Source: Protea cynaroides
Taxonomy: Eukaryota; Streptophyta; Magnoliopsida; Proteales; Proteaceae
DNA length: 64,000 bases
Direction of reading: 5' to 3'
Assembly: GCA_028583415.1 (NCBI GenBank)
Contig: CM053265.1
Span: 33,105,794-33,169,793, forward strand
In this document: one piece after another, positions 57,578-64,000 of the stretch
Position numbering within the stretch: the first letter of the stretch is position 1
How the letters are laid out: each line of letters begins with the position of its first letter
The notes under the pieces: generated by a model
Told to the model about the DNA's origin: nothing
What the model saw: only the letters and a program-made list of their open reading frames with translations
Databases searched by the model: none
Translations under genes and position numbers: made by a program

Positions 57578-58932
57578 CTCCTCTCTTTCTACTTCTCTCT
57601 CTCTTTTTGCTTCCCTCTCTCTCTCTCTCTCTTTTCTCTTTCTACTTTACTTTCTCTCTCTCTATCTCTCTTTCCCTCTCCCTATTTTTTCCTCTCTCTC
57701 ACCTCTCTTTATTTCTCTCTTTCTACTTGCACTCTTTCTCTCTCTCCCTTTTTCCCCTCTCTCTCTTTCTACTTCTCTTTCCCATTCTCTTTCTTCGTCT
57801 CTTTTTAGTTCTCCCTCTCACCTCTCATACTACTTCTCTCTCTCAATCTCTCTCTCTCCCTCATTCTCTCTCTCTTTCTCTCTCTCTCTCATTCTCTCTC
57901 TCCTTTCTCTGTCACACTCTCCCTCCCTCTCTCTTTATACTTCTCTCTCTCATTCTAGTTCCCTTCTCTCTCTCTCTCTATATCTCACTCTCCCTCTCTC
58001 TCTCTCTTTTTCTATCTCCATCTCTCATAATATCTTTGTCTCTCTCTCACACTCTCTCTTTCAACTTCTCTCTTTCTCTTTCCCTCTTTGTTCTTTTCTC
58101 TCTCAATTTCTCTATGTCTCTCTCTTTCAACTTCTCTCGTTCTCTCTCTCCCCCTCTTTTTCTGTCTCCCTCTCAAACTACTCTCTTTCTCTCCCTCTCT
58201 TTCTATCTCTCTCTCTCTAAGTACTCTCTCTCTCTCACTCTCTTTCGCTCTCTCTCTCTATCGACTTTTCTCCCTCCATAGACTTTTCTCTCTCTTTCTC
58301 TCTTTCTTTTTCGACTTCTCTCTCTCTCTCTCTTTTTCTACTTCTCTCTCTCTTTACTTTTCTCTCTCTCTCACTTTCTACTTCTCCCACTTCTCCCTCT
58401 CTTTCAACTTATCACCCTCTCTTTCTACTTCTCTCTCTCTTTCTACTTCTCTCTCTATCGTTCTACATCTCTTTTTCTCACTTTCTACGTCTCTCCTACT
58501 TATCCCTCCCTTTCTACTTCTTTCCCACTCTTTCTACTTCTCTCTCCCCATCTCTCTCTTTCTTTCTACTTCTCTCTCTCTCTCTCTCTCTTTCCACATC
58601 TCTCTTTCTACATCTCTCTTTCTACTTCTCTATCCCTCCTCTCTCTTTCTCCCTCTCCCTCTCTGTCTTTCTACTCTCCCTCTTTCTCTCTTTTTTCTAT
58701 TTTTTTCTCTTTCTACTGCGCTATCTCAATCATTCTACTTTTCTCTCTCTCTCTCTCTCCCTTCCTTTATCATTAAATTTTTAAATCTTTCTCTCTCTCT
58801 CTCTCTCTCCCTCTCTCCCTCTCTCTCTCTTTTTCTCTTCTCTCTTTCTACTCCACTTTCTCTCCCTCCCTCTCTCTCTCTTCTCTCTCACTCTCACACT
58901 TCCTCCCTCTCCCTTTCTACATCTTTCCCTTA

Positions 58933-58971
<39 letters not shown>

Positions 58972-60555
58972 ACTTCTCTATCTATCTCTTTATCTATTTC
59001 TCTGTCTCTCTTACTCTCTCTCTCTCTCTCTCCCCCCTTCTACATCTCTCTTCCTCATGTCTCTCGTCTCTCGTCTCTTTATCTCTCTCTTTCTACTTCT
59101 CTCTCTCTCTCCCTCTCTCTCTCTTTCAACTTCTCTCTCTCTCTCACTCTCTTCTCTCTCTCTTTCTACTTCTCCCTCTTTCTACTTCCCTCTCTATCTC
59201 CCCCTTTCTAGTCTTTCTCTACTTTTCTCTTGCCCTCTCTTTTTTCTTCTCTCTCTCTTTTTATCTCTCTACTTCTCTCTCTTTTTTCTCTCTCTTTCTT
59301 CTCACTCTCTCCCTTTCTCTCTCTCTCTCTCTCTTTTTCTCTCTCATTACACTTCTCTCTCTTTCTACTTCTCTCTCTTTCTCACTCTCTACCTCTCTCA
59401 CTCTCTCTTTCTCTTTCTACTCGCTCTCTCCCCCTCTTTCACTCTCTCTCACACTCTATTTCTCCCTCTCCTTCTACCTCTCTCACTTTATCTATCTACT
59501 TCTCTTACTTTCTCTCTCTCCCCTCTCTCTCTCTCTTTGTCTCTGTCTCTCTCTCTCTCTCTTTCCACATCATTCTCTCCATATCACTCTCTCCATCTCT
59601 CTCTTTTTCTTCAACTCTCTATTTCAACTCCCCTCTCTTTCTTTCACTCTCTTCCTCTCTTTCTCTTTCTACTTCTCTTACTTTCTCACTCCCTACTTCT
59701 CCCTCTCTCTCACTCATTCAACTTAACTCTCTCTTTCTCCCTTTATTTCTCTCCCTTTTTCTCTCTCTACTTCTCTCTATCTCTCTCTTTTTCTCTTTCA
59801 TACATATGATCTCTTTCTCTCTTTCTCTTTCTATTTTTCTCTCTCAACTTCTCTCTCACTCTTACTCTCTACTTCTCTCGCTTTTGTTCTATCTTTATCT
59901 CTCTCTCTCTCTCTATCTCTATCTATACTTAGCTCACTTTCTATTTCTCTCTCCATCTACTCTCTCTCCCTCTTTCTACTACTCTCTCCCTCTTCTCTTT
60001 CTCTCTCTCTACATAGCTCTTTTTCTCTTTCTCTCTCCTTCTCTATCTCTCTTTTTACTATCTCTCACACACTTTCTCTTTCTCTCTTTCTCACTCTCTT
60101 CATGTCTCTCTATTTCTACTTCTTTCTCTCTACTCTCTCTCCCTCCCTTTCTCTTTCTCTCTCTCCTTCTCTCTATCTTTCTACTTCTACCTCTCTCTTT
60201 CTCTCTCCACCTTTCTCTCACTCTCTCTACTTCTACTTCTCACTCTCTTTCTCTACCTCCCTCTCTCCTTTCACTCTCTTTCTTTTCTCTATCCCCCTTT
60301 GTTTCTCTCTCTCTCTCTTTCTACTTTTCTCTCTCTTAGCCCTCTTTCAACTTCTCTCTCTTTCCCACACTCTACTCTCTCTCTCCCTCTCTCTTTGTAC
60401 TTATCTCTCTCTACCTCTCATTCTCTATCTCCACTTCTCCCTTTCTATCTCTCTCTTCACTTCATTCCCTCTCTCTCTCTCTCATTCACCTTCCCTCTCT
60501 CTCACTCTTTTCTTCTCTTTCTCTCCTTTCTCTCGTTCCACTATCTCTTGTTCTA

Positions 60556-60590
<35 letters not shown>

Positions 60591-60670
60591 CTACTTCTCT
60601 CTCTCCCTCTTTCTATATCTCATTATCTTTTTACATCTCCCTCTCTTCATATCTCTTTCTACTTTACTTT

Positions 60671-60700
<30 letters not shown>
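48500..60700 (+). repeat. Higher-order duplication in the tract, offset about 8.1 kb
   Basis: Landmarks in 48.5-52.6 kb recur in order in 56.6-60.7 kb: ACTTAGCTCTC 48831/56939; GACGTCCC 49363/57510; the ATAATAT-type box 49923/58027; TTTATCATTA 50636/58766; CATACATA 51750/59800; the ACTTAGC or ACATAGC box 51977/60011. Offsets range from about 8,030 to 8,150 because the CT runs between them vary in length. Edges are approximate. Confidence 0.75.
55653..55701. repeat. (TA)n microsatellite
   Basis: About 24 TA units followed by CATACATATAT inside the pyrimidine tract. The paralogous position near 35660 has only TATATATATG, so this array expanded after that duplication. Confidence 0.92.
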
Positions 60701-60705
<5 letters not shown>

Positions 60706-61657
60706 CCCTCTCTCCCTCTCTCTTTGCTCTTTTTCTACTCTCTCTCTTTCTCTTACTCCCTTTCCCCCTTCTCTCTCTCTACTTCTCTCTCTCTCTCTTT
60801 CTCTTTCTCCGTCTCTTTTTACTTCTCACTCTCTCTTTTTTTAATTTCTATCCTTCTCTCTCCCTTTTCTACTTCTCTCTCTCTCTCTCTTTCTCCTCTC
60901 TCTTTTCCTTTCTCTCTCTTTTTACTTCACCCTCTTTCTCTCTCATCTCTCTTTCCATTTTACATTCTCTCTCTATCTCGATCTCTTTCATTCTCCCTCT
61001 CTTTTTCTTTCTCTCTCTCCTCTCTCTCTCTCCCTCTATCTCCTTCTCTCTCTCTTTATTTTCTCTCTATTTCTTTCTACTTCTCCCTCGCTCTTGCTTT
61101 CTCTCTCGCTCTCTTTCTACTTCCCTCTCTCTCTCTCCCACTCTCTCTACATCTCTTTCTCTCTATCCCTTTCTCTCTATCTCTACTTCACTCTCTTTCT
61201 CTTTCTCCCTCTCTTTTCTACTCCTCTCTCTCTCCCTTATTCTCCCACTCTCACTACTTCTCTCTCTCTCTCTCTTTCAACTTCTCTCTCTCGCTCTTTC
61301 CCTCTCAACTTCTCCTTCTCAACCTCTCCCTCTTTTTACTTCTCTCTCTCCCTACTTCACTTTCCCTCTCTCTCTTTATCTCATTCTTTCAGACTCACTT
61401 CCTCTCTCGCTCTCTCTTTCAATATCTTTCTTTACTACTCTGTCTCTCTCTCTACTTCTCTTTCTCCTTTTCTACTTCTCTCCCTCTCTCTCCACTTCTC
61501 TCTCTCTCTTTCTCACTTTCTCTTTCTTATCCCTCTCGTTATCTCTCTATTCAACTTCTATCTCTTTAATTCTCTCTCTACATCTCTCTCTCTCTCTTTA
61601 TCTCTTATCTCTTTCTACTTCTCTTTCTCTCTCTCTTTCTTTCTACTTCTATCTCTC

Positions 61658-61695
<38 letters not shown>

Positions 61696-62860
61696 TCTCT
61701 CTCTCTCTTTCTACTTCTCTCTCTCTTTTTCTCTCTACTTCTCCCCTACTCTCTCTTTTTCGACTTCTCTCTCTTTCTTTAGTTCTCTACTTCTCTCTCC
61801 CTCCCTTTTCTTTCCCTCTTTCTTCTCTCTCCCCTCCCTTTCCCTCTCTCTCACTCTTTCTACTTCTCTCTCTCTCTCATTCTATTTCTCTCTCATTCTC
61901 ACTCACTACTTCTCTCACTCTCTCGTTCTCTTTCTACTCTCCCTCTCTCTCTTTCTCTCTCCCTTTTCTCGCTCTCCCACTCTCACTTTATCCCTTTCTT
62001 TCAACCTCACTCTCTTTACCATTCTACTACATTCTTTTTCTCTCTTTGTCACTCTCACTCACTCTCCCTCTCTCTGTTTACTTCTTTCTCTATTCTTATC
62101 TCTCTGTCTCTCTCTCTTTTTCTCCCTCTGTCTATTTCAACTTCTCTCTTTCCTTCACTCTCAACTTCTCTCTCTCTATTTTTCTTTTTACTTCTCTCAC
62201 ATTCTCACTCCCTACTTCTCTCTCTCTCTATCTCTCTCATTCTCTCTCTCACACATACTATCTCTTTATCTCTCTCTCTTTCTACTTTTCTCTTTCTACT
62301 TCCCTCTCACCCACTATCTACTTCTCTCTCTCCCTTTCTCTCTCTATCTCACTCTTTCTCTCTCTATCTCACTCTTTCACTCTCTATCTCACTCTCTCTC
62401 TCTCTCTATATATATCTCTATCTCTACATAGCTCACTTTCTCTTACTCTATCTCCCTCTTTCTACTGCTCTCTCCCTCTCTCTCTACTTAGCTCTCTTTC
62501 TTTTTCTCTCTCATCTTCTTCTCTATGTCTCTTTTTAATCTCTCTCTCTCCCTCTCTCTATATCTCTTTCTCTCTCTCTCTATCACTCTCTCTTTCCACT
62601 TCTCTCAACATTTCACTCGCTCTCTCTCTTTCTACTTCACACTCTCTCTCACCCTCTGTTTCTCTCTCTCTTTCTACTTCTCTCTCTCTTACTTTCTACT
62701 TCACTATCTTTCTTATTCTCTACTTCTCTCTCTCTCTCTGCCTCACTCTTTCTTCTTCTCTCTCTACCACTCATTCTCTCTCTCTACTTTTCTCCCTCTC
62801 TCTCTTTCTCTTCATCTTCTTTTTCTCCCTCACTCTGGTTCCCTCTCTCTCACTTACTAT

Positions 62861-64000
62861 GTCACACCCCAATTCCGCACTGTTCAGAATGGTGTGATGA
62901 ACCGCTAGCAAACCAATGGTTCAACCAGGATCTCAAGTAGGCTATATCCGTGTTATCCAAACTTCCACACATCCATAATCAAAATTATAGTAAATACACA
63001 ATAGCGAAAATCTTATAATAAAATGAACTGAGAATCTACTGTGATATAAATATTAAATAGCAAATTATTTTGTATCAACTAGGACATAAATAATTATAAA
63101 ATACATGCCTTTATTAAATTCAAATAAAGAAACCTAAGAAAAATCTAATCGAATACACATGAGTTGCACTTGCAAGAGGAGTCATGTGTATCTACTTCAG
63201 CTTCAGCTTCCATCGCCGCCACGTTCCCGTATGCTGGAGCATTCATATAATCTTCAACCGTATAACCTGCATCATCAACTAAAAATATTCGACGTCGAGG
63301 GGTGAGTACATATCATGGCTCAGTGAGTAGACAAAACAATGCAACAATACATATGCATGCAATCAATTCATATCTTTGTTCTGGTTTATAGTTTGCAATG
63401 CGCAATAAAAAGGTTGGGTGGTCAAAGGTTAACGTTTATTAACCCCGCCTCTATACACAGGGTGTGGAAGTCCGCCCGAAGGTTAACGTTTATCGTCGTC
63501 CCCATCCACCCTAATCATGACATTATACAACAAAGGTTAACGTTTATTGCTATATAATACCATACCAACACGTAAGCCCCTGTTAGCGAGGGCTTGCAAA
63601 CTAGGCTCGCAACTAACCAATCCTAATGCCAAACAGTGTATCCAAGGCCTCACCCCAGCATCCCTCATAATGTCCATAGAGATAGAGCTAAGGCCCCCCG
63701 GTAGAGTCAGAGAATACAAGGACCGAGACCACCTCCCCTGATACTCTATGACATAATAGTTCTGCTAAAGTAATGGCGATACGACGATGCTAATGCACAA
63801 GACATGAGTTAGAGATAGAGCTAAAGTGCTAAGACCCGCCAAAGGATAACGTTTATTGACGTTCTCATCAAACCTCCCCTGATACTCGCTCGCATCAAGT
63901 ACACCAACCACACACATACAATCACATGCCTAATCCTATCATCATCATCATCATCATGTTATAAACAATAAAATAAATATTCATGAACAAATAATAGAAA
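62861..64000 (-). mobile_element. LTR E, first 1,140 bp in the window (minus orientation)
   Basis: Starts TGTCACACCCC right after the tract and is homologous to the other LTRs up to the window edge (TATCATCATCATCATCATG near 63937). All four GGTTAACGTTTA modules are well preserved (about 63425, 63480, 63533, 63845). Variants CGTCGTCCCCATCC and GGTGTGGAAGTCC identify it with the C2 LTR subfamily. Whether it is a 3' LTR or a solo LTR cannot be decided here. Confidence 0.9.

Larger units (their letters stand above)
48223..62860 (+). repeat. Pyrimidine-rich tract, segment 4 (14.6 kb)
   Basis: The longest uninterrupted part of the tract: CTCTCT runs with TTTCTACTTCTC interruptions and rarer landmark words. 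No gene is visible on either strand. Open frames of 895 and 931 codons (52486-55173 and 60102-62897) are more than half Ser, Leu and Phe and exist because C/T triplets cannot form stops. Landmarks repeat with an offset of about 8.1 kb, showing internal duplication. Confidence 0.94.

Noticed and set aside
60102..62897. A 931-codon open frame, apparently the largest in the window
   Set aside because: The same low-complexity artefact; it even runs into the start of LTR E before stopping.

Overview
The window looks like repeat-dominated heterochromatin of a large-genome flowering plant. The evidence is the content: long-LTR Ty3/gypsy retrotransposons with a C-terminal chromodomain (chromovirus, most like the Tekay/Del lineage), a reverse-oriented extra ORF of the plant-transposon type, and kilobases of microsatellite-like DNA. 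I see no host gene, no tRNA or rRNA gene and no CRISPR array. The species cannot be named from the sequence.

Layout. 1-4102: the 3' part of a plus-strand chromovirus (C1: RNase H, integrase and chromodomain remnant, then a complete 2.27-kb LTR). 4103-10812: a second plus-strand chromovirus (C2) that starts inside gag exactly where the C1 LTR ends and finishes in an LTR lacking its first 277 bp. C1 therefore probably sits nested in the gag of C2. 10813-11958: two short tandem-repeat fields. 11959-16524: gene-free DNA that may be a very long Tat/Ogre-type LTR, holding an AT microsatellite, a purine tract and a 20-bp tandem repeat. From 16525 to 62860 the substrate is a giant pyrimidine-rich tract, about 21 kb in total, split by three minus-strand insertions: a diverged LTR fragment D (18502-19616) ending in a G-run, element A (22252-34101, 11.85 kb) and element B (36309-48217, 11.91 kb, with a perfect TTTTC target-site duplication). 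A further minus-strand LTR (E) begins at 62861 and runs off the window.

A and B share one architecture, read on the minus strand: 5' LTR; initiator-Met tRNA primer site; an antisense ORF (aORF) on the plus strand; a GGGTCGA-rich leader; gag; a 69-70 nt intron-like segment with a conserved stop; protease, RT, RNase H, integrase and chromodomain; polypurine tract; 3' LTR. All gag-pol copies are broken. Many of the breaks are C-to-T or G-to-A stops, as expected from decay of methylated DNA. The best-preserved pieces are gag of A, the integrase-chromodomain of C2, and the aORFs.

The most interesting signals are three. First, the candidate mini-intron between gag and protease: splicing it out removes the stop in all three copies and, in two of them, also brings gag and protease into one frame. 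Second, the antisense ORF, which has its own candidate leader intron conserved in A and B. Third, the higher-order organisation of the pyrimidine tract: an approximately 8.1-kb internal duplication, plus a paralogue of the pre-insertion site of element B.
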